Assembly (NCBI GenBank): GCA_016929335.1
Contig: JAFGIY010000012.1
Coordinates: forward strand, 1-42,195
Direction of reading: 5' to 3'
Source: Acidobacteriota bacterium
Lineage (GTDB): Bacteria > Acidobacteriota > UBA6911
DNA: 42,195 nt
Shown one piece after another: positions 16,220-24,418 of the stretch. A program made the position numbers and the translations under genes. Within the stretch, counting starts at the first letter, position 1; every line of letters starts with the position of its first letter. A model generated the notes under the pieces. It was not told the origin of the DNA and ran no database searches. It saw only the letters and a list, made by a program, of their open reading frames with translations.

Positions 16220-16951
16220 TCAAAAAATCCGCTTGGATATTGCTGAAATACCAAAGCCTGCGGCAATCGATAAAAGCCCAATCAATCCCACCAGTGGCAC
16301 TGGGCTGGCCGTTTGGGGCAAGTTCCGGTAGGGATCCGCAGATTGCACCTCGGCTGTTTCCACAGGCGGCGCCTCGACGACTTCAGCCATTGCGACCACT
16401 TCTCCGGTGGGCTTAACAGCTTCGATGGGAGCTTCCTTCAAGGCTATTACCGGCCGCGCTTCCGCCGATTCTATCGGTTCGACAAGGTATGGAGCCAGTT
16501 CCGTGGGCATCGCGAGGACGGGCTCGTTTATCAGCTTCGCCAGTTCGATAGCCCTTTTCTTCGGATACACAAATTCCTGACCCCAACGGTTCCCCGGATA
16601 AAACCATGCTCGGATGGCTTCCGGCTGGCCGGCCGCTCTTTCCCTAAAGGTCATGACCGTTTTGTCGGTCGCCTTCAAACGGAAATTTGGGATCGCAAGG
16701 ATGGTTGAAAATACATGGTCCTGGCGTTCGTTAAAAATCTGAACGATGTGCCGGTCGGATTGCGAATCCAGCAGCTTAAAAACATACGTACCAGCCGGTA
16801 GAATTTGAGCCCCTACACCCGGAATCTCGACCGGCGCGTTGAATGTAACGACAGTTATTTTGTTCCATTCATCGGCCCTTACACCGGTTGAAAATACCAG
16901 AACCAGCAGGGCTAGACAGAAAATCATTGCCCCAAATCTGAATCTATTCAT
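16220..16951 (-). CDS. Exported protein with LPQTA sorting signal (putative sortase substrate)
   Basis: Encodes 243 residues. Signal peptide residues 1-26 (ending STGVRA) is followed by a conserved beta domain (FNAPVEIPGVGAQILPAGTY, later FYPGNRWGQEFVYPKKRA) recurrent in Acidobacteria exported proteins. Residues 140-205 are a Pro/Glu/Ala-rich stalk. The C-terminus is a complete sorting signal: LPQTA at 211-215, a hydrophobic helix (VPLVGLIGLLSIAAGFGI) and the basic tail SKRIF. LPxTA is close to the LPNTA recognised by class D sortases, and a matching sortase is two genes downstream. A GAGGAG lies seven bases before the ATG. It is the first gene after promoter S4. The ligand or function of the beta domain is unknown. 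Confidence 0.85.
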   Translation of the reverse strand: MNRFRFGAMIFCLALLVLVFSTGVRADEWNKITVVTFNAPVEIPGVGAQILPAGTYVFKLLDSQSDRHIVQIFNERQDHVFSTILAIPNFRLKATDKTVMTFRERAAGQPEAIRAWFYPGNRWGQEFVYPKKRAIELAKLINEPVLAMPTELAPYLVEPIESAEARPVIALKEAPIEAVKPTGEVVAMAEVVEAPPVETAEVQSADPYRNLPQTASPVPLVGLIGLLSIAAGFGISAISKRIF

Positions 16952-17137
16952 TTTGAACTCCTCAAATTAAATGGTTAAACCACTTATTTCAGCAACACAA
17001 CATCAGCTGCCTTTTAGAAGCCGAGGGAAGTTTTTACGTCCAACAGTCTCACCTCACCAGGGCGAAGGCATTGTGCGTCCATCGAACACTCGCCTCCTGC
17101 CGGGTTCCGGCCGACATCTCAAGCTCAAGGCACATCC

Positions 17138-17202
17138 TTTATACCTTGTGGCAAATCGTGCGTCAGTTCAGTACCGCTCACGTTGGCGGTCAAAACTGCT
17201 CA
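17138..17202 (-). promoter_or_regulatory. Two-box promoter S4 of the sortase operon
   Basis: Minus strand: upstream box TGAGCAGTTTTGACC (17188-17202), downstream box starting TGAGCGGTACTGAAC (17160-17180), 22 bp phased; -35 CTGACG, 17-bp spacer, -10 TATAAA (17138-17143). A leader of about 180 bases precedes the LPQTA protein gene. The remainder of the 16952-17496 gap holds the hairpin at 17271-17333 and no gene. Confidence 0.85.
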
Positions 17203-17270
17203 TCAGCAAATGAGGGGTGCTACTTGAGGGCGTGCATGACTAATTTGCCGGTCTGCTTCAAAGAAAAGCA

Positions 17271-17333
17271 AAAGACGCCACGGATTCCACAGATTATAAA
17301 ATAGTATTGATCCATGGAATCCGTGGCGTCTTT
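17271..17333. repeat. Long hairpin repeat, 19-bp perfect arms
   Basis: Arms 17271-17289 and 17315-17333 are perfectly complementary (core GACGCCACGGATTCCA) and partly extend outward through an AGAAAAG-like stretch. It shares its core with 11887-11967. It follows the DksA-like gene on the minus strand and ends in a T-rich stretch there, so it may terminate that gene. Confidence 0.75.
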
Positions 17334-17496
17334 GCCTTTTCTCGCTCAAAACTGAGGCATTTGACGACGGCATACTGTCGGTTTTTTGCTTGCGATAGAT
17401 AAAGATCTGTTGGACGCATTAAACTGGAAATGGTTTTGTAATTGATCCTGGCTGAGGTGGGCGCCCGATTTGTAAAAGCGGCGCCGCGCATTTGGG

Positions 17497-17853
17497 TCAA
17501 TCCGTTTTGGGGAACCATTTATGATCGCGCTGGCTCTGATCGTTAAGGCAATAGGATGTCCAGGGAATGGCATTCAACCGATCGTCATCAATTTGTTGCC
17601 CGCAGGCGGCACATTTTCCAAAAGTACCGTTTTCAATCCGCAGAAGCGCGTCGCGGACTTCGATGAGGATATTCCAGTCATAACTGTTTTCCTGAAATGC
17701 ACTCTCCTTCATCTCGGAGGAAGCCACCTGGTCGGTGTGATCCTGGACTTCGGCTCCACGCGATTTGCGAGTATCTGCCGCACCTCGCGCCATGTCCGCC
17801 AGCAGTTGTTGTTCTTTCAACTGCAATTGCTTCTTCAATTCGTTTATGTTCAT
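17497..17853 (-). CDS. DksA/TraR-family zinc-finger protein with a Cys-to-Asp change
   Basis: Encodes 118 residues, short like TraR-type members. DksA-family proteins insert a coiled coil into the RNA polymerase secondary channel and modulate initiation with ppGpp. The N-terminal 75 residues are helical (INELKKQLQLKEQQLLADMA) with an acidic turn DHTDQVASSE resembling the DxxDxA tip motif, but with Val in the Ala position. The C-terminal zinc finger reads C81-x2-C84-GQQI-x5-RLNAIP-x4-C102-x2-D105: the fourth ligand is Asp instead of Cys. That may still bind zinc or may weaken it. The upstream gap shows no two-box promoter; the long hairpin lies downstream. Confidence 0.85.
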   Translation of the reverse strand: MNINELKKQLQLKEQQLLADMARGAADTRKSRGAEVQDHTDQVASSEMKESAFQENSYDWNILIEVRDALLRIENGTFGKCAACGQQIDDDRLNAIPWTSYCLNDQSQRDHKWFPKTD

Positions 17854-17895
17854 TGAGATCTCCCTGTGGTTTTACTAACGACTGCGGACTGCAAA

Positions 17896-17933
17896 CTGCC
17901 GACTTTCTTCATGCCCGGATCCGCTGCCTCGCT
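17896..17933. repeat. 38-bp dispersed repeat, copy b
   Basis: Starts CTGCCGACTTTCTTCATG and ends GCCTCGCT; 33 of 38 positions match 11973-12010. It is in the 150-base gap upstream of the DksA-like gene. No function evident. Confidence 0.5.
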
Positions 17934-18004
17934 GGGAAATCCTGAGATATGCGGGCAATGGGAGAGGGGCAACAGGATGAGTCGCAACCGGCATTACGGC
18001 ATCC

Positions 18005-19786
18005 TTATATTAATGATACGCAGGGCAACTCGCCTGTCAGTTCCGGAAAATTCGGCAGAACTTCCGCGACGGGTCGCGGCAGACCTATCTGGTAACCCTG
18101 CGCGTAATCCACGCCGCTGTCGCGAAGCAGGCGGATGGCATGTGTGTCCGCAACAAACTCGGCAATGGTCCTTTTGCCCATACCTTGAGCAATGCAGACA
18201 ATAGCTTTGACAACCAGATGGTCTACCGGATTGACGCTGAAGTGACGGATGAACTCACCATCAATTTTGAGGTAATCGAAGGGAAAATTCTTGAGGTAAT
18301 AAAAAGACGCAAGGCCCGCGCCGAAGTTGTCCAATGCGAGCCGGCAGCCACACCGGTGCATCCGATCGGCAAAGGCACGCGTCTGTTGCAAATGGGTGAT
18401 TGCCGCCGCTTCGGTCAACTCGAAGACCAAGCACGAAGGATCAATGCCTCCCTCGATGAGCGCGTCTTCAATAAATCCAGCCAGTTTGGGATCACCGATC
18501 GACTTGCCCGAGAGGTTCACATTGATTGTCAGCCTTCGCCCGGCCTGTTGATGGGCCGCAATCAGCGCAATGGCCTTTCGTACTACCCAACTGTCAATCG
18601 CGAGAATTACGCCGAAGCGTTCCGCGACATATAAAAAGGAGTTTGGCGCCAGAGGCTCGCCGCCTTGCGCCCCCCTAAGCCGCAGCAGAAGCTCGTATTG
18701 GCTGACCTCGTTTGTCCTAAGATCCAGGATAGGCTGGCAGTAAAGAAGGAATTGGTCCTCGTCGAGCGCCTTGCGTATCCAATCCGCTTCACTACACCGC
18801 ACGTTCCTCGGATCCCCGCTTCCGGCAAATGGTTGGTAGACGACAAACCGATTCCGACCGGCCTGTTTGGCTCCATACATCGCAACATCGGCGCGCGCCA
18901 GCACCTCCGCAGCACTGATGCCGTCAAAGGAAGCGACTCCCACGCTCGCCGAAATGCGTATGGACTCATTGGCCAGCATTGCGGCTTGCTTGTCTAATGC
19001 TTTTACAAAGTCGTCGGCTGCGGTTGTTGCCTGGATGGCGTTCGTCTGCGGAAGCAGCACGGCAAACTCATCGCCGCCGACCCGGGCAAGAATATCCGTG
19101 TGGCGCATGCGGTGTTTCAGCAATCCTGCGATTCCTTTGAGCAGATCGTCCCCCGCCATGTGGCCAAACGTGTCGTTTATGGTCTTAAAATTATCCACGT
19201 CGATCATTAGCACAGCCCCGGGTGATCCATACCGTGCCGCACGATCAACCTCGTGGGCAAGCTCTTGCTCGAAGTGACGTCGATTATACAAACCGGTCAG
19301 GAAATCATGATCCGCCAGATATTCGAGGCGTCCCGCCAACTCCTTGCGCTCTGAAATGTCCTGAAACTGCATAATTAAATAGAGCGCCCGGCCCTCCTCA
19401 TCGCGGACGAGCGAGACGGTTATCATCATCCAGACAAACTGGCCCCAGGCGTGAAGGCAGCGCTTTTCAACCTGGTAGCTGGAAATTTCTCCGTCGAGCA
19501 ACTGCCGAAGCAATGGCACATCAAGATCAATGTCGTCAGGATGCATGAAAAACCGCAAGGCTTTTGTCTTCAGCTCGCCCTCTGCATGGCCGATAATCCG
19601 GCAAAGTGCGTTGTTGACCTCCAGCCAGCGGCCGTCCATGTCAATGAGGGCCATGCCGATCGGCGCGTTGCTGAAGGCGCTCTCAAAATGCCCGCGCACT
19701 CTTCCCGGACTGCGCTCTGCATCCCTCCGGTGCACATCAAAGTGCGCCTGCCCGGCGCTTTTCAAAAGCGACTGAGGCGCTTTCAT
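18005..19786 (-). CDS. PAS-GGDEF-EAL cyclic-di-GMP protein
   Basis: Encodes about 593 residues controlling cyclic-di-GMP. A PAS domain (about 30-150; FESAFSNAPIGMALID, then LEVNNALCRIIGHAEGEL) is followed by a diguanylate cyclase domain with intact GGDEF at 237-241 (RVGGDEFAVLL) and LTGLYNRRHF. The C-terminal phosphodiesterase domain has EAL replaced by ELL (YELLLRL), keeps NVNLSG, FELTE, LKIDGEF and QGY, but has LDNFGAG where DDFGTG is usual and AEFVAD where AEGVE is usual. Several EAL subgroups carry the last variant, so activity cannot be excluded. No membrane segment, so cytoplasmic. I chose the ATG at 19786 behind GAGGAG; the frame is open to 19849. Promoter S5 drives it. Confidence 0.9.
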   Translation of the reverse strand: MKAPQSLLKSAGQAHFDVHRRDAERSPGRVRGHFESAFSNAPIGMALIDMDGRWLEVNNALCRIIGHAEGELKTKALRFFMHPDDIDLDVPLLRQLLDGEISSYQVEKRCLHAWGQFVWMMITVSLVRDEEGRALYLIMQFQDISERKELAGRLEYLADHDFLTGLYNRRHFEQELAHEVDRAARYGSPGAVLMIDVDNFKTINDTFGHMAGDDLLKGIAGLLKHRMRHTDILARVGGDEFAVLLPQTNAIQATTAADDFVKALDKQAAMLANESIRISASVGVASFDGISAAEVLARADVAMYGAKQAGRNRFVVYQPFAGSGDPRNVRCSEADWIRKALDEDQFLLYCQPILDLRTNEVSQYELLLRLRGAQGGEPLAPNSFLYVAERFGVILAIDSWVVRKAIALIAAHQQAGRRLTINVNLSGKSIGDPKLAGFIEDALIEGGIDPSCLVFELTEAAAITHLQQTRAFADRMHRCGCRLALDNFGAGLASFYYLKNFPFDYLKIDGEFIRHFSVNPVDHLVVKAIVCIAQGMGKRTIAEFVADTHAIRLLRDSGVDYAQGYQIGLPRPVAEVLPNFPELTGELPCVSLI

Positions 19787-20017
19787 TGCAGCGAAACTCC
19801 TCGTAATCTCCATACCCTTTAGCCCCATCTGTAAATGGTCCCAACGCATGAGTCCAACCGGCGTGTCATCTCAATACGGAGTTGCTCAATTGCATCGGCC
19901 GATTAGAATTGCCGCTCATTGCGTTGATCTGCGAAACATCGCGTCCCGAGTTTGCGCATCCTGTGTCGCATCTTGTTTCCGGCCAAACCAGATTCTCGCG
20001 AGCAAACGCTTGATTTT

Positions 20018-20081
20018 ATTATCTTCAGGAAAGACCGTTCGTCTGTTCACAATTGCACACTCCCGTGTTCATATTTGCTCA
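20018..20081 (-). promoter_or_regulatory. Two-box promoter S5
   Basis: Minus strand: upstream box TGAGCAAATATGAAC (20067-20081), downstream box starting TGTGCAATTGTGAAC (20039-20059), 22 bp phased; -35 CAGACG (20040-20045), 16-bp spacer, -10 GATAAT (20018-20023). It points at the PAS-GGDEF-EAL gene and is back-to-back with S6, 134 bases away. Confidence 0.75.
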
Positions 20082-20215
20082 TTTCCTATTGCAGATCCGC
20101 CAAACACGGTCCGGCCTGGACCGGCGGTTCGTCGACAGACAGATATTCCAAACCGCTCATCGGCTTATGAACAAGGAGTCGGCCCATTGAAAACAATTTC
20201 TATTAACATCCGCTG

Positions 20216-20280
20216 TGAGCAATTTTGACCATAGTCGTGAGCAAAACTGAACTGTCCTGAAAATCAGCGCGGCGAATAAT
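20216..20280 (+). promoter_or_regulatory. Two-box promoter S6
   Basis: Upstream box TGAGCAATTTTGACC (20216-20230), downstream box starting TGAGCAAAACTGAAC (20238), 22 bp phased; -35 CTGTCC (20252-20257), 17-bp spacer, -10 AATAAT (20275-20280). It is divergent from S5 and drives the radical SAM gene at 20377. The S5-S6 gap itself holds no gene. Confidence 0.8.
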
Positions 20281-20376
20281 AAATGGAAGGTTGCAGTCAT
20301 GACCTCGCATGAATTGGAGTGTTTTTCTGCGGGAAAAGGGAAATTAGAGAATTCCTATCGAGAGTGAATCGATGCC

Positions 20377-21846
20377 ATGAAACTATATCTGATCAATCCA
20401 TCCAATCCCCTCGTCAGCATCCTTAAAGTCAAGGAAAGTCGATGGAACCGCTACCGCGTGTGGAAGCCCCTTAGTCTTATGGTTCTCGCGGGCATGACTT
20501 CACCGGAGTGGCAAATTACGATTGTAGACGAGAATCTCGATACGCCGGACTATCCAGCTATGCCGCGGCCCGACCTTGTGGGCATTACCGCCTTCACCTC
20601 GCAGGCGAGCCGTGCCTATGAAGTAGCCGGCTGCTTCCGCCGCCTGGGCGTGCCCGTTGTCATGGGCGGCATCCACGCGACCATGTGCCTGGATGAAGTC
20701 ATGGAGCACGTGGATTCGGTCGTGACGGGAGAAGCCGAAGGTGTCTGGCCGCAGGTCCTGGAGGACGCCAAACGGGGGAGCCTGAAGAGCCGGTATGATG
20801 GAGGACTGGCGGAGATAAAAGAGGTTCCGCTCGCCCGCCATGATTTGCTGGCTGGAAATTATGCCTTTGGGGCTATTCAAACCACGCGCGGCTGTCCCTT
20901 GAACTGCAGCTTTTGCAGCGTGACCGCATTTAACGGGGCCCGCTACCGGCAGCGACCCATTCCGGATGTTGTGCGGGAATTCCAGGCGATCCCTGAAAAA
21001 CGTGTTCTGGTCGTGGACGACAATCTTATCGGGACGCGCCCTGAACACATCGCGCGCGCCAAGGACTTGTTCCGCGCCATGGTACAGGCGAACGTGCGAA
21101 AGGAATGGGTTGGCCAGGCCACTATTAACTTCGCCGATGACGAGGAACTCCCGGCATTGGCCGCGAAGGCAGGATGCAAAGGCGTCTTCATCGGCTTTGA
21201 ATCTCCCACGCAGGAAGGGCTGCGGGAACTGGGCAAAAAATTCAACTTTTTAAAGGGCCGCGACATCCGCGCTTCGGTCCGGCGCATCCAGCGACACAAT
21301 ATTATGGTCGTGGGATCCTTTATCATAGGTTTGGACATAGACCAACCAGGCATTGGAGAGCGTATCGCCGATATGGCCGGCAGGTACGGCGTGGACAATC
21401 TGAATGTCCTGTTTCTGACTCCCCTTCCCGGCACGCGCTTATGGGATCAGATGAAGGCAGATGGCCGCATCGCCCTCAGTGCTTTCCCGGAAGACTGGAA
21501 GTACTACACACTGACTTACCCTGTAGCCCGATATAGTAATTTATCCCTGGACGGCGCCATCCATGAAATGATCTCCTGCAATCGCAGCTTCTATTCCATG
21601 CCGCGCGTTGTGCGGAGGCTATGCAGCAACGTATTGCAGCGCCGCGCGCCCTTGATCAGCCTGGTGGGCAATCTTTCCTATCGGAGCAACATCAGCGTAG
21701 ACTCCAGGGCTTACGCGGAGTTCAAGAGTCAGAGAGGCAATTGCTTCCCCGGGCAGGTTGAGCTCAAGAAAGGTCCGGCGCAGGAAATGTGTGAAAAAAC
21801 CGACAGCTGGCCCCGGCATTGGTCGCCGGATAATGGCTGGGAGTGA
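20377..21846 (+). CDS. B12-binding-domain radical SAM protein 1
   Basis: Encodes 489 residues. The N-terminal 140 residues are a cobalamin-binding Rossmann-like domain (DLVGITAFTSQASRAYEVA, then VVMGGIHATM and VVTGEAEGVWP). The radical SAM core follows with the [4Fe-4S] motif C173-x3-C177-x2-C180 in RGCPLNCSFC, then the typical core motifs VVDDNLIG, VFIGFESP, GSFIIGLDID and FLTPLPGTRLWDQM. Such enzymes use S-adenosylmethionine and often B12 to methylate or rearrange unactivated carbons; lipid (hopanoid-like) and peptide substrates are known in the class. The substrate cannot be read from sequence. No partner biosynthetic genes adjoin it, but a second B12 radical SAM gene lies 4 kb away and both follow two-box promoters. 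It ends 10 bases from the convergent Crp gene. Confidence 0.9.
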   Translation: MKLYLINPSNPLVSILKVKESRWNRYRVWKPLSLMVLAGMTSPEWQITIVDENLDTPDYPAMPRPDLVGITAFTSQASRAYEVAGCFRRLGVPVVMGGIHATMCLDEVMEHVDSVVTGEAEGVWPQVLEDAKRGSLKSRYDGGLAEIKEVPLARHDLLAGNYAFGAIQTTRGCPLNCSFCSVTAFNGARYRQRPIPDVVREFQAIPEKRVLVVDDNLIGTRPEHIARAKDLFRAMVQANVRKEWVGQATINFADDEELPALAAKAGCKGVFIGFESPTQEGLRELGKKFNFLKGRDIRASVRRIQRHNIMVVGSFIIGLDIDQPGIGERIADMAGRYGVDNLNVLFLTPLPGTRLWDQMKADGRIALSAFPEDWKYYTLTYPVARYSNLSLDGAIHEMISCNRSFYSMPRVVRRLCSNVLQRRAPLISLVGNLSYRSNISVDSRAYAEFKSQRGNCFPGQVELKKGPAQEMCEKTDSWPRHWSPDNGWE

Positions 21847-21856
21847 ACAAAGCGAA

Positions 21857-22516
21857 CTAATCGTGCAGAACCACGCTGAGCAGGCTGCTGTGAACTGTCA
21901 AGCCGTCATTATCGCTGTAATCGATAAATCCCATCTTTCTGAATTTATTCATGAAATGACTGACCCGTGACCGGGTTGTGCCCACCATTTGCGCCAGGCT
22001 ATCCTGACTGACTCCAGGGAGCACCGGTTCGGCTTTGCTTTCCTTCCCAAAATGAGCGAGCAGCAAGAGAATACGCGCCAGACGCTTTTCGCTCGAGTTG
22101 AAGAGCTGATCCACGAGATCCGCTTCAAATCGGGCGTTGCGTGAAAGCAGATGCGCGACGAACAATTCCGAGATCTCGTGCTTCTCGTGAAGCATGCGCT
22201 GCATCAGCGACTTCTCGATCCGGAAGAGATTGCATTCCACGATCGCTGTAGCGGTTGCCATGCGCAGCGGTTGACCCGCAAGGCATCCCTCGCCGAGGAA
22301 GTCACCGGCGCTCAGTGTAGCGACGATCGCTTCTTTGCCCTGTTTGGAAATAACCGAGAGCTTCACCTTGCCTTTTCGAACATAGAATATGGACTCCGCC
22401 GGCTGACCTTGATCGAAGATGCGTCGGTCCGCGCCATATTCCACAGCGGTTTTTCCGCGGGCGATTCCGGCAAACAAAGCTTCCCAGTCAACGGGCTCGC
22501 TTTTCCTATTTGGCAT
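21857..22516 (-). CDS. Crp/Fnr-family transcription regulator 1
   Basis: Encodes 219 residues. Residues 20-120 form a cyclic-nucleotide-binding-like beta barrel (RRIFDQGQPAESIFYVRKGK, LSAGDFLGEGCLAGQPLRMA), where the G-E-x-C-L-A-G phosphate-binding cassette is present but the CRP Arg/Ser cAMP contacts are not clearly conserved. A dimer helix follows, then a winged helix with recognition helix region SLAQMVGTTRSRVSHFMNKF. There is no N-terminal Cys cluster of FNR type. GGGAGGG precedes the ATG. Its paralogue at 28072 is very similar, with most of the C-terminal half identical. It carries promoter S7, so a regulatory link to the two-box regulon, possibly autoregulation, is conceivable. The ligand is unknown. 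Confidence 0.9.
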   Translation of the reverse strand: MPNRKSEPVDWEALFAGIARGKTAVEYGADRRIFDQGQPAESIFYVRKGKVKLSVISKQGKEAIVATLSAGDFLGEGCLAGQPLRMATATAIVECNLFRIEKSLMQRMLHEKHEISELFVAHLLSRNARFEADLVDQLFNSSEKRLARILLLLAHFGKESKAEPVLPGVSQDSLAQMVGTTRSRVSHFMNKFRKMGFIDYSDNDGLTVHSSLLSVVLHD

Positions 22517-22593
22517 TATACCCTCCCATCTATTTGATGAAAGCGAACTGAGAAGTCAAAATCCATAGAGCAGCCGCTTGCATACCGCTTGAA

Positions 22594-22658
22594 AAGTTAC
22601 CTCGGTGGGATTTGCGTGTCTGTTCAGTATTGCCCACAGACATGGTCAATATTGCTCA
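22594..22658 (-). promoter_or_regulatory. Two-box promoter S7
   Basis: Minus strand: upstream box TGAGCAATATTGACC (22644-22658), identical to that of S2; downstream box starting TGGGCAATACTGAAC (22616-22636), 22 bp phased; -35 CAGACA (22617-22622). The -10 is weak (TAACTT, 22594-22599), which may mean stronger dependence on an activator. Drives Crp regulator 1. Confidence 0.75.
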
Positions 22659-22772
22659 TCACCCGATCGGCAACCGGCACATGAGACTCTCCCCGATTCG
22701 CACGGCGCATCAACCCTTCTTGCCGCGCGCGCTATTTGCCGATTCATCGTTAACGTTCAAATCCGTTCCTTC

Positions 22773-22958
22773 TTATACACGGAGATTGGACAAAGAGCTG
22801 AAAATTCCAAAAGCGCTCAGGAGCCACAAAACCACCGCAACAACTACAACGATATTCAGGATCTTTTTGATGGAACTCGCCATCGGTATGTAGTGATTCA
22901 CCAGCCATAGCAGAACGCCGACCACAATCAGAACCACTACCAGATTAATTAAAGGCAT
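22773..22958 (-). CDS. Thivi_2564-like small membrane protein
   Basis: Encodes 61 residues with two membrane helices: MPLINLVVVLIVVGVLLWLV, then NHYIPMASSIKKIL, then NIVVVVAVVLWLLSAFGIF. The first helix and NxYIPM match the Thivi_2564 small inner-membrane family, often found among stress-response genes. The ATG at 22958 is chosen because AGGAGG lies eight bases upstream; the frame extends to 23000 without signal. Promoter S8 lies about 145 bases upstream. No enzymatic function is expected. Confidence 0.75.
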   Translation of the reverse strand: MPLINLVVVLIVVGVLLWLVNHYIPMASSIKKILNIVVVVAVVLWLLSAFGIFSSLSNLRV

Positions 22959-23103
22959 GATAAACCTCCTAATTGTGTATTTAGAAACAGACCCAGACAT
23001 TCATTACTCTTCATTCCGCTTGCTCTGAACATAAGAGGTTCTCGGGCATTCAAAGTCGACACGATAGAAGCAAGAAAACCGGAATCCTCAAACCCTAACA
23101 ATT

Positions 23104-23168
23104 CTTATAACCCGGGGAATTTCTCCGGTCAGTTCCGTATTGCTCATAACCCCGGTCTCATTTGCTCA
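23104..23168 (-). promoter_or_regulatory. Two-box promoter S8
   Basis: Minus strand: upstream box TGAGCAAATGAGACC (23154-23168), downstream box starting TGAGCAATACGGAAC (23126-23146), 22 bp phased; -35 CTGACC, 17-bp spacer, -10 TATAAG (23104-23109), followed by AATTG as in S2. It drives the Thivi_2564-like gene. Its upstream box abuts the remnant of a chemotaxis-kinase gene. Confidence 0.85.
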
Positions 23169-23169
23169 T

Positions 23170-24357
23170 GGATTGAAGCAACCTGCGCCGGTCGGATTTC
23201 CCCCATCCTTCGTTCCCGCTCTGCCGGATGCGCGGGTCGATTCAGCCGCTCCGTTCGAAGCGGGGATTCCTGTCCCCAATATCCAGGCGCAGGCAGATCA
23301 GATTGTGTTGCAGGACTATTCCCCGGCGGCCGTGCTGACCGGCGAAAAAGGCGACATCCTTTATATCAGCGGCCGCACGGGCAAATATCTGGAGCCGGCG
23401 GCCGGCAAGGCCAACTGGAATATATTTGCCATGGCCCGCGAAGGATTGCGTTTTGAGTTATACAGCGGCTTCCAAAAGGCGCTCCGACAGAAATCCAAAG
23501 TAATGCTGAACGGTTTAAAAGTGCGCGCCAATGGCGAGGCGCAGGCAGTAAACGTCACCGTCCAGCCGCTGGCAAGGCCTCCGGCCCTGCAAGGGACGGT
23601 GCTGATCGTCTTTACCGACATCGCCTCGCCGCCCGAAACCAAGGCAAAGGGACGAATCTCACCCGTCCGCACTGCCCGGATGGAAGAACTGGAGCATGAA
23701 CTCCAGCAGGTGCGCCGGGAACTGCAGACCGCGCGCGAGCAGATGCAGACCTCACGGGAGGAGCTTAAATCCGCTAATGAGGAAATGCAGTCCACAAACG
23801 AAGAACTCCAATCCACCAACGAGGAGCTGACCACCTCCAAGGAGGAAATGCAGTCGATGAATGAAGAGCTGCAGACGGTCAACAGTGAATTGCAGGCCAA
23901 AGTGGATGAGCTGATGACGGCAAGCAACGACATGAAGAACCTGCTCGACAGTACGGGCATCTCCACGCTATTTCTCGACAACAGGCTAAACGTGCGGCGG
24001 TTCACCCCCCAAACCACCAGCCTTATTAAATTGATACCGGGCGAGGCTGGAGATGGACAACAGGCCGTGGATATGGCCCGGCGATTGCGTCCCAACGTCG
24101 CCATCATGGATGTCAATATGCCCGGCATGAACGGAATCGATGCCACGCGGATTATCACTTCAGAAGATCCGCAATGCCGGGTCATCGCCCTATCCATGTA
24201 TTCGGAAGCTGAAATGGAAACCGCAATGCGCGAGGCCGGCGCAGTCCACTACCTGATCAAGAGCGGACCCTCCGGCGCCCTGATTGACGCCATTCGCTCT
24301 TGCGTTCGTGCGGAAGCCGAAAATGCAAATAAGACCCATCCGTATGCATGGGTATAA
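23170..24357 (+). pseudogene. Decayed CheR-PAS / response-regulator fusion
   Basis: An open frame of about 395 codons with no credible start: upstream it runs straight into promoter S8. It holds three pieces. First, the PAS-like segment that follows CheR in CheB-CheR hybrids (IVLQDYSPAAVLTGEKGDIL, then GRTGKYLEPAAGKAN). Second, the coiled coil (repeated NEELQST-type heptads) and the start of the next PAS (LFLDNRLNVRRFTP). Third, after LIKLIPG, an abrupt switch to the second half of a receiver domain (GDGQQAVDMARRLRPNVAIMDVNMPGMNG, ending LIKSGPSG). CheB, CheR, the kinase and the first half of the receiver are missing. The intact gene pair of this design is at 32780-37186. Best read as a remnant left by two deletions, one of them in frame. 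Confidence 0.75.
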
Positions 24358-24418
24358 CTGCCCAGACTGTAAGATTTGGCGCAACGATCGCTCCAACCTC
24401 TTTAATCTGTAATCCGCA

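Noticed and set aside
16002..16223. Small minus-strand frame between the VWA and LPQTA genes
   Set aside because: No ribosome-binding site, low-complexity translation, and it contains the 9-bp hairpin.
23140..23169. TTG at 23140 as start of the CheR/receiver fusion
   Set aside because: It falls inside promoter S8 and lacks a ribosome-binding site; homology to CheR-hybrid proteins begins further downstream.
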